Below, one piece after another: positions 9,872 to 20,678 of a stretch of 64,000 nt of DNA. The notes under the pieces were generated by a model, which saw only the letters and a list, made by a program, of their open reading frames with translations, ran no database searches and had not been told where the DNA came from. Every line of letters begins with the position of its first letter. Positions within the stretch are counted from its first letter, which is position 1. The position numbers and the translations under genes were made by a program. Source of the DNA: Euglena gracilis (taxonomy: Eukaryota > Euglenida > Euglenophyceae > Euglenales); contig CP154954.1 of the NCBI GenBank assembly GCA_039621445.1, forward strand, positions 63,756,046-63,820,045, in the 5' to 3' direction.

Positions 9872-12780
9872 GCCGAAAAAAAGCGGCCAAGGGGGCCCGG
9901 CAAAAACCAAAACAAAAAAAAAAAAAAAAAAAGGGCCGAAAGAAAAAAAAAGCGGCCCAGGGGGGGCCGCCCACGACCCAGGGGGGGGGGGGGGGGGGGA
10001 ACCAAAAGCGGCCCAGGGGGGCCTCCCAAACACCAGGGGGGGGACGCCGAAAGCGGCACAGGGGGGGCCGCCCAGACCCCGGGGGGGATGGGACGCCGAA
10101 AAGCGGCCCAGGGGGGGGCCGCCCAAACCCCAGGGGGGGGGGGCGCCGAAGAACGGCCCAGGGGGGCCGCCCAGACCCCAAGGGGGGGGGGGGAAAAGCG
10201 GCCCAGGGGGGCCGCCCAGACCCGCAGGGGGGGGGGGGCGCCGAAAAGCGGCTAAGGGGGCCGCCCAGACCACCCGGGGGGGGGGGGGCGCCGAAAAGCG
10301 GCTAAGGGGGCAAGGGGGGGACGACCAAGGACCACCCGGGGGGGGGACGGGGGGGGACGCACGGCCCAGGGGGGCCGGCAAAATAAAAAAAAAAGCGGCC
10401 AGGGGGCCGCGCCCACACCCGGGGGGGGGGGGGACCCAAGAGCGGCCCAGGGGGGCCGCCGAGGACCCGAGGGGAGGGGGGGGGGGCGCCAAAAGCGGCC
10501 CAGGGGGGCCTCCCAAACCCCAGGGGGGGGGGGGGCGCCGAAAGCGGCCCAGGGGGGCCGCCCAGCCCCCGGGGGGGGGGGGGCGCCGAAAAAGCGGCCC
10601 AGGGGGGCCGCCCAAACCCCAGGGGGGGGGGGCGCCGAAAAAAGCAGCCCAGGGGGCCGCCCAGACCCCAGGGGGGGGGGGGCGCCGGAAGGCGGCCCAG
10701 GGGGGGGGGGCGCCCAGACCCCGGGGGGGGGGGGCGCCGAAAAGCGGCCCAGGCGGGCCGCCCACGACCCCAAGGGGGGGGGGGGCGCCGAAAAGAGGCC
10801 CGGGGGGGCCGCCCACGACCCCGGGGGGGGGGGGGCGCGGCCCAGGGGGGCCGGGGGGCCGCCCAGACCCCGGGGGGGGGGCGCCGAAAAGCGGCCCGGG
10901 GGGGGCCCCCAAGACCCCAGGGGGGGGGGGGCGCCGAAAAAAGCGGCCAGGGGCCGCCCAGACCCCGAGGGGAGGGGGGGCGAAAAAAAGCGGCCCAGGG
11001 GGGCCGCCCAGACCCCGGGGGGGGGGGGGGGGGGCGCCGAAAAGCGGCCCAGGGGGGCCGCCCAGACCCCAGGGGGGGGGGGGGGGGGGGGGGCGCCGAA
11101 GAACGGCCCAGGGGGGCCGCCCAGACCCCAGGGGGGGCGCCGCCAGGGGGGGGGGGGGGCGCCGAAAAGCGGCCCAGGGGGGCCGCCCAGACCCCGGGGG
11201 GGGGGGGGGACCGGGGGGGGCAGGGGGCGCCGAAAAAAAAAAAGCGGCCCAGGGGGGCCCGCCCAAGAACCCCAGGGGGGGGGGGAACGCCGACAAGAGC
11301 GGCCCAGGGGGGGGGGCCGCCCGACCCCAGGGGGGGGGGAACCAAAGCGGCCCAGGGGGGCCGCCCAGACCCCAGGGGGGGGGCGCCGAAAGCGGCCCAG
11401 GGGCGGCCGCCCACGACCCCAGGCGGGGGGGGGGCGCCGAAAAGCGGCCCAAGGGGGGGCCGCCCAAGACCACCCGGGGGAGGGGGGACGCACGGCCCAG
11501 GGGGGCCGGCAAAGAAAAAAAAAAAAAGCGGCCAGGGGGCCGCGCCCAAACCCGCGGAGGGGGGAACCCAAGAGCGGCCCAGGGGGGGCCGCCCACGACC
11601 CAGGGGGGGGGGAACCAAAAGCGGCCCAGGGGGGCCGCCCAGGCCACAGGGGGGGAGGGGGGGAGCCGAAAGCGGCCCAGGGGGGGCCGCCCAGACCCCG
11701 GAGGGGGGGGGGGGGGCGCCGAAAAGAACGGCCCAGGGGGGTCGCCCAGACACCAGGGGGGGGGGGGGCGCCGAAAAAAGCGGCCCAGGGGGGCCGCCCA
11801 GACCTCGAGGGGGAGGGGGGCGCCGAAAAAAAGCGGCCCAGGGGGGGGGGGGGGGGGGGGGCGCCGAAGAACGGCCCAGGGGGGCCGCCCAAGACCCCAG
11901 GGGGGGGGGGGGGCGCCGAAAAGGGGCCAGGGGGGCCCCCCAAGACCCAGGGGGGGGGGGGAACCAAAGCGGCCCAGGGGGGCCGCCCAGACCCCAGGGG
12001 GGGGGGCGCCGAAAGCGGCTCAGGGGGGGCCGCCCAGACGCCGGGGGGGGGGGGGGGGGGGGGGGCGCCGAAAAGCGGCCAAAGGGGGGCCGCCCAAGAC
12101 CACCCGGGGGGGGGGGGGGGGGGCGCACGGCCCACGGGGGCCGGCAAAAAAAAAAAACCGCGGCCAGGGGGCCGCGCCCACACCCTGGGGGGGGAGGGAA
12201 CCCAAGAGCGGCCCAGGGGGGCCCGCCCACGACCCAGGGGGGGGGGGAACCAAAAGCGGCCCAGGGGGCCGCCCAGACCCCGGGGGGTGGGGCGCCGAAA
12301 GCGGCCCAGGGGGGGCCGCCCAGACCCCAGGGCGGGGGGGCCCGCAAAGAACGGCCCAGGGGGGCCGCCCAGACCCCAGGGGGGGGGGGGCCGAAAAAAG
12401 CGGCCCAGGGGGGCCGCCCAGACCCCAGGGGGGGGGGGGGGCCAAAAAAAGCGGCGCCGGGGGGCCGCGCACACCCCCAGGGGGGGGGGGGGACGAAAAA
12501 GGGGCCCCAGGGGGGCCGCCCAAACCCCAGGTGGGGGGGGACGCCGACAAGAGGCCAAGGGGGGCCGCCCAGACCCCAGGCGGGGGGGACGCCGAAAAGC
12601 GGCCCAGGGGGGGCCGCCCAGACCCCAAATGGGGGGGGGGGCGCCCCGCAACGCGGCCCAGGGGGGCCGCCCAAGACCACCCGGGGGGGGGGGGGCACGC
12701 ACGGCCCAGGGGGGCCGGCAAAAAAAAAAGCGGCCAGGGGGACCGCCAGCCCCAAAGGGGGGGGGCAACCGAACCCAGAC
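9290..12780. repeat. G-rich satellite array, roughly 50-bp units with higher-order spacing
   Basis: About 3.5 kb of tandem units of the form GCGGCCCAGGGGGGCCGCC, then CAGACCCC, then a run of 8-20 or more G, then CGCCGAAAA. Unit length varies mainly with the G run; one run near 9831-9868 is about 38 G. Each unit contains a GGCC...GGCC hairpin and a long G tract. A distinct marker unit, with GGCCGGC followed by an A tract and then GCGGCCAGGGGGCCGCGCCC, recurs near 9435, 10365, 11490, 12125 and 12705, giving a loose higher-order period of 0.6-1.1 kb. Long open frames on both strands here are artefacts of the repeat. Confidence 0.92.
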
Positions 12781-13840
12781 AAGACCACCCACCAAGGAGA
12801 GCCAAGGAGAGCCAAAGCCCAAGCCCAGCCAATTCCTGAGGCCAGCCCGCAAGGCCGGACGACGTCAGCAGCGACGCGCACCGAACGCCTGCGGAGCACG
12901 GCCAGGGATTGGCTGGCGTCCACCCCCACCCGGTCCACAGGAGCCCGCCCGCAGCCGGCACGCCAGGCAGCGGCGCAACGAAGGACCGGGGAGCCCCGGC
13001 CAGGCTCCTCTGGCAGGGGGGCGAGAGCGGCGGCGGCCAGGCCCGGCAGCCGGAGGCAAGGCCGAGGAAGGGGAGAGTTGGCGGACCGGCCGCTGCACCT
13101 TCCATTGCCACTATAACAGCCTGCTGTTGTATATAGCGAACCACTGCGCTAATTCAGCATCAAAATAGCGCAAACCGCACCTCCAACTGTTCTGTTTTTC
13201 ACTGCAGGCTCCCTCTTTTTACCCATGGTTTCAATTCAAGATTGTGCCTGCTGAATCAAGACCAATGTCAAATTATATCAATTTTTAAGGATTTTCAAGG
13301 GAATTCAAGGAAAGGCACTGGAGCCAAGAAAGTGCAAAAGTTCAAGAAAGTCAAAAATCCAAGGGCGGAGCAAGCAAAGGATTACAAAAAAGATTAGTTA
13401 TCTGCTGGCGCAGGAGAGCAGTACAAGCCAAAAAGGTGTTGGTGCTGGGGTATCTGAAGCCTAGGGGAGGGCAACCAGGCCTTTTTCTAAACCCCCCCCC
13501 CCCACTGCCGGAAGGGACGCCAAGCCGGACTCCCCCCTCCAACCACTCCCCAAAAAGGAGGGCCTTCGGTCCCCGGGAAAAAATCCTACGTGGGAAGGGG
13601 AGTATCCCGAACCTACCCCTCTCACCAGAGCCCATCGCGCCTACCCCCCACCCCGCCGGTACCCCCTCACGGACCCCCGGGAGTGAAGGCTGGGCAAAAA
13701 CAACATCGTTCGGGAAACTGACCCTTAAACAGGTTTACGCTGCCATTGAAAGTGCAGGACATCACCCAAACTCAGCAGAATTTTGTACGCGCATCAGTCG
13801 CAAATTTTCTGGTATTTTGGAGAATCCTGTTTAGGCTTGT
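12781..13840. other. Non-coding stretch between satellite and second Ty3/gypsy copy
   Basis: 12781-13110 is GC-rich, keeps the base composition of the satellite flank and ends near TTGTATATAGCGAACC, possibly the end of the first element's LTR. Composition then drops sharply to AT-rich near 13130. A C run (13492-13503) and AT-rich sequence follow. No gene, RNA or clean repeat border was found. Confidence 0.35.
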
Positions 13841-14451
13841 GATATATACACCACTATTCGCGGAACTTTGGTACTTGCAAAATTGAGCTCAAAGAAGGCG
13901 CAAAGGCAATGCATCAAAAAATTTTCAGTTATCAAGGAGAACGCGAAACGGCTCTCAGTTAAATGATCGAAAAGATCGTAGAGCGTAAACGGATCATCCC
14001 TTATAAGGGTGTGTGGACATTCTAGTGCTTTTGATAAGTTTTGGGGGCGGCACCTTCGTATGGATGCACCCCCACCCGAAACACTCCGCCATCCCTTTTA
14101 AGGGTGAGTGGACCTCCCCGGCTTTTGTCGTTCCTAAGCCCCCAGACCCATCATGTCAGAAAAAGTGGCGGCTGGTACTGGATTGTCGACACATAAATTC
14201 GCAAACCAAGGATGACCCATTCCCGCTACGTCGAATTGAGGGTCTCATTACAAAACAATCAGATAACCGCTTGTGGTCAATTTTCGACCTGGAGGATGGT
14301 TTCCACCAAATGCACCTGGATCCCGATTCACAAGCCTATACGGCATATGTAACGTCCAAAAGGTGTTTAACAACGGGCGGTTTTACCAATGTGTATTAAG
14401 AATGGCCCAGAAAACTTTCAGCGCATGATCCAATGGGTCTTACGGGATTTG
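13841..14451 (+). pseudogene. Ty3/gypsy Pol fragment, N-terminal RT (interrupted)
   Basis: A second, AT-richer Ty3/gypsy element, degenerate. Coding similarity starts near 13880 with the RT entry region. A partial duplication of about 100 bp (two copies of a CCCTTWTAAGGGTG motif, near 13998 and 14093) is followed by a clean stretch: WTSPAFVVPKP, KKWRLVLDCRHINSQT, and LWSIFDLEDGFHQMHLDP (motif A). After a small frame change ENFQRMIQWVLRDLS follows, and then the LTR element starts at 14452. The RT resumes at 23115 on the far side. ATTTG at 14447-14451 is the left target duplication. Confidence 0.8.
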
Positions 14452-14884
14452 AGTGTACGTCCTACCTTATCGCTTTCGCACTTTGGTGCGCAGAAAAAGA
14501 TATAAGTGGGAGTAACAAGAAAAATATATAATAAATATAAAAGTTGTATTGCCCTTTTCCCCAATTAAGAGGCAGAGCACAAGACAGGGGAGGAGCCCTA
14601 TGGGCTACGGAAATCGATGCCAAGTTCTTGGCTGTCCTTTCAGGACTTCAAATCAGAAAAATCAAACTTGAAACTCAAGTCTTGAATCAAAGACCTGAAT
14701 GGAATAAAATACCACCTGTGGAGAGGAGAACCAGAATTAGGCTTAGGTATTCCTAATTCAGGCCGTTAGCCATCTGTAGGAATACCACCTAGCATAGTAC
14801 TGTGTATGGGGCTCAGAGCTATATCTGGCCGTAGGCTTACACCTACATACACAGTACCATGGCCTTACGGCTGCCTGGTACACA
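14452..14884 (-). repeat. 3' LTR of the gag-only element
   Basis: Direct copy of 22682-23114, both 433 bp, with termini AGTGTAC...GTACACA forming a short imperfect inverted repeat. The host side is preceded by ATTTG. Differences from the other LTR include single substitutions near the left end and an A/T-tract difference near 14523-14535. Confidence 0.93.
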
Positions 14885-14894
14885 TCCCCCTCCC
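14885..14894 (-). promoter_or_regulatory. Polypurine tract
   Basis: On the - strand GGGAGGGGGA abuts the 3' LTR, the expected place for the plus-strand primer. With the primer-binding site it fixes the element orientation. Confidence 0.8.
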
Positions 14895-16014
14895 AGGGCT
14901 ATGCCCGATTTCCCTACTGGACCAGGCCAGTCGGAATGCCGGACACAGTCCTGGGGACGGGGACCTGTCACAGGGCCGTTTGCGGCTTTTGGTTCTCCTG
15001 TCACCAGGGGTGTGGGAAGGAAATTGCGAAATAACGCAAAAACGCGCAAATGTGGTTAACCGCTTATGTGGTGCCTACTTATTGCGGCAAAGGGGTGGAA
15101 GTGGAAGAGCCCGTTGGAAAATGGGGCTGGAAGGTTTCCATTCCAGAAAGTCCCATCCACCCGGTTTGCGGTGTGTCTATGACACGCGGGGAGGTCTCAT
15201 TCCATAATCGGAAAAGATTGAAGGGTAGGAGGGGCACCTGGCCAGTCATACCTGACCAGTGAGGAAAGCCTATTTACAAAACCAACTGCCGGCGACAGCG
15301 ATTTTGCCCGGGGGGGAAAGGGGAGAGGGGTGGGGGGCTGGTCTCAAGTCCTTACAAAGAATTTTTGCTGTCTGGCAGTCTTATGGGGGCCTTAAGGCCG
15401 AAAAGTAACAAGTGGGCCCTATTATTACGGTGTGCGCGCTGTACGCTGTGCGTCTTCTTACTGGCGGCATATACCGTTGTGAAGTCTTCACAGTGCAGCG
15501 CGAGCACGATGTTGTCGATGGGGTATCCCCAGAGGCGTATACCTCATAATAGCGGGCAGTAGCCCTAAAAACTGTAGATTTGGCAGTTGTGCCTTGGCTG
15601 TGCAGCCTGTAGGCTGAAGGGTTGGCATTAGCCAAAAATAATGGGGGGGTAGGCTTTATCGCCCAGAAACATTGCCTTGCGGAGTGTGCATGGCACAAAA
15701 CTAATGCTGGGTGTATACCCGAATCAAAAAAAAAGCGGCATATTGCCAAAAAGATCACACTGAGGTGTACAACCGCTGAAAAAATGCGGAATTGTGGCAG
15801 GCTGCTGCCAATTCACCGAACAAATGTGGTTAGGGTGGCTTATACCACTCTGAAAAACCGCAAATGAACTGTGAATGCACATAAAAGGATGGAACATTGT
15901 TCCAGTGCGGTGAAATTCATCACAAAAAGCTGGATTTCACCATTTTTGAGCTATGGTTCTTATAAACCTTGCAGAATGACACCATTGGTGTTGCACATGA
16001 TGACCATTGGGTCC

Positions 16015-16108
16015 TCCGAATTATATCGGTAAGGGGGTCCCACTGAATAAAGTGGGGGGGGTCCGAATTATATCGGTAAAGGGGTCCCACTGAATAAAGT
16101 GGGGGGGG
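16015..16108. repeat. 47-bp tandem duplication
   Basis: Two adjacent copies of a unit starting TCCGAATTATATCGGTAA and ending in a G run, with one internal substitution and a G-run length change. Confidence 0.8.
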
Positions 16109-18061
16109 GTGGGGCAAGAATGCCGTTAGTGTGGTAAGCAGAAAAAAAATACTGCAAATATGACAAAATCTCATCATTTGTGACTATGCCACTGAGAAAT
16201 ACTGACTTTTGTCAGATTTTTAGGGAAATCCCTATCAGGATTTAGGGCAGAAATGCAGATTCTGCGTCGAGAATTGCGTTTTTGTCACCAAAAGTGCAAC
16301 TTTGTTGCATTTTGAGTCATTTAAGACTGCAAATTCGCCAAGTGCACATAGTGCTTGTTGAGTGTGTCCAATAACACTGCATGTTTGTTGTTTTTACAGG
16401 TTTTGGGATTTGGGTGTCTAATAACACCACATCACCCAAAAAGCTGTAAAATCGTGCAAAAATATCGCAAAAAAGCAAAAATACGCTTGCAAACACAAGT
16501 AAAACATGTCTATGACATCTTGAGCAAAGGAAAAATTGCCATTATCAGCATATCCCCTTGCATTCCACTCTGGCATAGTGCCTCATGGTCACTCCCATTA
16601 GGAATATGAGTGCCAGAATAGGAAAAAAAACACCAAAAATTCCAGAAAATCAATGATTTAAATGAGAATTTTAAGATAGGTGCTCCTAAAAATGATTCTA
16701 GTGAGTCGAAATGGCTCCAAATTGTGGGCTATAGCCCTCTTAACTGTACTGGGCCCAATAGCCCATACAGAGGAAGTAATGGGCAGAATGCTGCCAAAGG
16801 TACTAAAAAGTGGCCATTACCAATCCGGTAACCAATGGTAATTAGCCATCAGAAACGATGTGGGGAACAGTATAGAAGCCTTTCAGGCGGATTTGCCAGT
16901 CTGGTACACGATCGTACAAGATCTGGCTCAAAATTTGGCTTTTGGCCAGATTGGCTGGGCTTAATTCAATTTTTCACGATCTCCTCAAATAAGAGTACCG
17001 TGCAGAGTTACAGCGATCTGTTTGCACCGCTGGACGGCTCATCGAACGAGCTTTCGAATGAGGGGTAACACGGTCTATCGGCCAGCTACAGGCGCTGAGA
17101 TACGTCTTTGATCTTTTGCCTGTGTGAGTGAGCTTTTGCTATAAGCTCCCATAATTTATTCTACAAAGACAACTTTTGGTTTCTATCTCATACGCCCTAC
17201 GACATACAGTCAAAACCTCATGGTACGAGGTGCCAGAAATTTTGAAGCTTTTGTGGTGGTTTTGAGGCTATGCCAAAGTGACACTTATGCAAATCTGCAT
17301 AAAACTAGCCTATTTGGCTTGTTTTGGCCAATTCAGCCACTTTCAGCAATGTAATATGGCTTTTTGTGCCATTTTTTGAGGTCCCATGGACTTTTCACTT
17401 TATAATATGGATTTGTGGACCTTTGGTCCTTTTGGTCCTTGCATTTTGTGCAAATTGGTCCTATGGACCCATGGACCACGTGGGTAATGGCCCATAGGCC
17501 TTGCACATCATAGGGTGTGTTGGTCACATAGACCTGAGGCTAAGTGGTCAAGTCCACAAAAACGCATGTTTGAAAGAATTTTCTTCTTTCTTTGGGGGGG
17601 GGTGGCAACTATGTTGCAGCTTTTCTCAATGAATTCAACTTATTTCCCTATCGGGATCAATAAGAAAAAGGCCATTTTCTTCACAAAATAGCTGTTCTTC
17701 ACAAAGCTGTGCAAGTTCATGGGAAAAATGCAGTATTTGCAATGTATCCCAAAAAATTATCACACACCTTGTGTTTTTTGCAAATATCTTTGAAGTTGGC
17801 GCAATTGTGCGCTTGAATGATCAAAACACTGTTGGTGTTCGCCAATTTGACCCACAAGTTCGTGGTCAAAGAAGGGGGGATGGCTACCTTTGTTGCTTAA
17901 GTAAACCAAATCTGCATTTTGAGCATGTGGTTTGCAAGTCAACAACAAAAATGCCATTGTGAAATATGTACACAAACATCTTTGGGACTTATTCGGAGAG
18001 GAATATGGTTTGGTTGGGCATATACCCATTTGTAAGATATACGCAATTGTGGGAGATTTGT

Positions 18062-18440
18062 GCTATGCACGGGTGGGGGGCGGGGGGGGAGGCACATCTT
18101 GTTTGCGGGCTGCGCAATATGCGCGGGTGGGGAGGTGTGCGCTATGCGTGGTGTGCAAAACAATATGCACGCGATGAGCGCTATGCATATGGGGAGCGCA
18201 ATATGCGCAGTGGTGTGAGCGCCATAGGCGCGGTGGTTGGGGGCGCCAGATAGCGCGGGGGGGGCATTATGCGCAAGATTTGCGCTATGCGCGAGGGTGG
18301 GTGGCGCCATAGGCGCAGCGTCGGTGCTATACGCACTTTGCGCAATATGCGCAGGGAGGCGCCAAAGGCGCGGGGGGGGGGGGTGCGTGCCACAGGCGCT
18401 TGAGTGGCCGGGACGCCATAGGCGCGGGGGTGGTGGTTAA
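18062..18440. repeat. Cluster of short GCGC palindromes
   Basis: Dense set of 12-13-bp palindromic words such as GCGCCATAGGCGC, GCGCTATGCGC and GCGCCAAAGGCGC, separated by G runs and GGTGGG. At least ten occur in about 380 bp. No gene. Confidence 0.75.
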
Positions 18441-19241
18441 TTTGGTTTCAGTTACTTCCTTTTGTGCTTGGTTGTTGGTTGTGTGGAATTTTCTCCTAGA
18501 GTGCACACCTTGGGGGGAGGTGCTGAGTAGTTGTCCTTGTCGCGCATGTTGGTCTGGGGGGGTGGAGTGTGTAAGAAAAATTGTATGCGAATTTTAGCTG
18601 CGGGGGGTGTACAGGATTGTCTGCAATCAACAAACCTGGTGGTAAACGAAAAATGAAAGCAGCTGAGCGACTACTCGACACCAGTCGAATTTCAGGCCTT
18701 AGGGCTTTCGTCTTGGAACCCAGTGAAACGTTGGGGGGTTAAGCGACTTGTTACCCCTGCCGCATGTGGAACGTTTGTGGATGTGCGGTGGGTAGGGGGG
18801 GCACTTTCTCTTTACCCCTGGGTTGAAAACGGTGTTGGTGTTGTAGGAAACGGAATTGCTGTCATCGAAAACGGTGTGTAAAAGTGATGATTAGTGGGAG
18901 TTTTGGGGGGAACGAATTTTGCGGTGTTGTGTGCATTCTTGGAGCGGGAATCCACTCACCCACAACGTCATTCATGGGGCATCCCATGATGCACCACAAC
19001 CGGAAACACAAAACTGTCTATATGTCAAAACTGTGGCAGAATTTTGAGTGGGGACACCGGAATATCCTGGAACGATGACGAGAAAGGATACTGGGCAGGG
19101 GATAACTAGGGTCATGACTCCTGTCACCTCCTTTCTAGTAGCCCTTGTAGTCCGCATCCCTGGGTTTCGGGTGTCTTTACTCAAAATCCGAACCGGTTGC
19201 CATATCAGCCATAGACTTTCTTGACGCATATACGTCTAAAT

Positions 19242-19264
19242 ATACGTCTGAGTCTCAGACGTAT
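19242..19264. repeat. Perfect inverted repeat, 11-bp arms
   Basis: ATACGTCTGAG and CTCAGACGTAT are separated by one base, with two further partial TATACGTCT copies on either side (19228-19280). Function unknown. Confidence 0.75.
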
Positions 19265-19353
19265 ACATATACGTCTGAGCGCTAAAGCATGGATGATCCC
19301 TTTGGTTAGGTGGGGTATCATCCCCCTCCCTGCCCGAAGCCGGGTGATAATCC

Positions 19354-20598
19354 TCAATAGAGGTTGTTCGTTGACCTACCTGATACCTTCTGGCTGAGGT
19401 ATGATCTTTTGAACTGCGACTCATATCGCGATGACTCTGGCTTGGGTGGGGAGGGGTCGCATAGCGACATTTGGGTGAGGGGTTGTTGGTGAATCCGCAC
19501 AGTGAACATGTGGATCTTGATCGATATTTTGGATTTTGCGAATGCGCATTTTGTGAAAAAACGAGAACTGCATGATGAGGCTGATCCGCTTGGGCTTGTG
19601 TTGCGCTTTCGCGCTGCGGGATTTGGACAATGGCAAGATATATGACCCTTTTTGTTACACAAAAAGCACAGTTTGTCCAAAAATTCATCTGAAGAGCGCG
19701 AATCGTGCATAGCTGTATTTGGTAAGCGTGACACTTTTTTCACAGAACTGACTTGGATAGCGGGTATTCCTGCTGTGGGGTGGCTCGTATAAGCCGACTG
19801 GATTTGTCCGAGAAGCTGTGATAGCTTCAATTGTTTGGAAACATAGTTCCATCGCTCATCGAGCGTCAAAATATGTCCTGCGAGTTCCTCGCGATGAATT
19901 TCTTTGATAATTTTGGGTATAAAGTGCAGTAATACTGCGTCAAATTGCTCTTTCATTTGGGTTTCGCCTAACTCGTCTACTTCGGCTGCCAAAGAAAGCC
20001 ATTTTGAGTACCATAGGTCTATCGACCTCCATTTTCGGTCATGGGGGGCACATTGCCGCCATTTTTTCTCCAGAGTTTTTCTGGAAACCAAACTGGAACA
20101 CGATGAAGAGTATTGCTCAACCAAATCCTGAAAAGAAATGCGCCCGCAAGTGACCAATTGTCTGGCGCGTTCCTTTTCGTCTTTTGGTAGACAATCTATG
20201 AATTCCATTTTGGTCACCTCCGGATTTTCGTTGTGGGTTGATCCCTTCAGATCCCAATAATATTCCCAGTCACGGAAAAACTGTTTCCATGTTGTTGGGT
20301 CACCGTTCCATTGCGGCTTCACCTTTTTCGCGATAGCGATAATTCCTTTGATATCTTTCTGAGACTCCCATGGCCCTTCGGTGGTATTCAAGTAGGATAG
20401 GCCTGGGCGCAAAACCGCACCGTGCGCGGGTACCTCGGTGGTTGCGCCAAGTGTACTTTTGGGTGTATTCTGCGAATGCGCATTCAATATTCCTCTTGGT
20501 GTACCATAGGTACCTTGCAAACTTGGTGAATCGCGAATGCGCGAATGGTGATGCTGATGCATCTCAGGATCAGTACCATGTGCGGGAGTGCGGCTCAT
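19354..20598 (-). CDS. Gag protein with CCHC zinc knuckle
   Basis: A 414-residue frame. The N-terminal third is Pro/Thr/His-rich. A capsid-like helical region follows, seen at KPQWNGDPTTWKQFFRDWEY and in later LVEQYSSSCSSL and HFIPKIIKEIHREEL helices, the pattern of retrotransposon Gag. Near the C-terminus CFLCNKKGHISCHC (coded at about 19640-19680) is a CX2CX4HX4C zinc knuckle for packaging RNA. The tail is Ser/Lys/Arg-rich. The frame is intact. It lies out of frame with the coiled-coil frame upstream, 80 bp after its stop. Confidence 0.8.
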   Translation of the reverse strand: MSRTPAHGTDPEMHQHHHSRIRDSPSLQGTYGTPRGILNAHSQNTPKSTLGATTEVPAHGAVLRPGLSYLNTTEGPWESQKDIKGIIAIAKKVKPQWNGDPTTWKQFFRDWEYYWDLKGSTHNENPEVTKMEFIDCLPKDEKERARQLVTCGRISFQDLVEQYSSSCSSLVSRKTLEKKWRQCAPHDRKWRSIDLWYSKWLSLAAEVDELGETQMKEQFDAVLLHFIPKIIKEIHREELAGHILTLDERWNYVSKQLKLSQLLGQIQSAYTSHPTAGIPAIQVSSVKKVSRLPNTAMHDSRSSDEFLDKLCFLCNKKGHISCHCPNPAARKRNTSPSGSASSCSSRFFTKCAFAKSKISIKIHMFTVRIHQQPLTQMSLCDPSPPKPESSRYESQFKRSYLSQKVSGRSTNNLY

Positions 20599-20678
20599 AC
20601 CGCGACTAAGTTCATATTCCCAAAAATGTTTGATTTATTTGAGGGTTTTGCTTGGCTTTCTCTTGAAAACCAACCCCA

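Larger units (their letters stand above)
14895..19353. other. Non-coding body of the gag-only element
   Basis: About 4.5 kb between gag and the polypurine tract. On both strands there are only short scattered frames without recognisable protein signatures, and no RT, RNase H or integrase motifs. It contains a 47-bp tandem duplication, a cluster of GCGC palindromes and a TACGTCTGAG inverted repeat, annotated separately. Large non-autonomous LTR elements commonly have such a filler. Confidence 0.6.

Noticed and set aside
9085-12938. Very long open frames on both strands (up to 878 codons) rich in Pro/Gly/Arg
   Set aside because: They arise from the G-rich satellite, where few stop codons are possible; open frames overlap in several frames and both strands.
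14843-15262. Small frames at the inner edge of the LTR
   Set aside because: They cross LTR and polypurine tract and have no protein signature.
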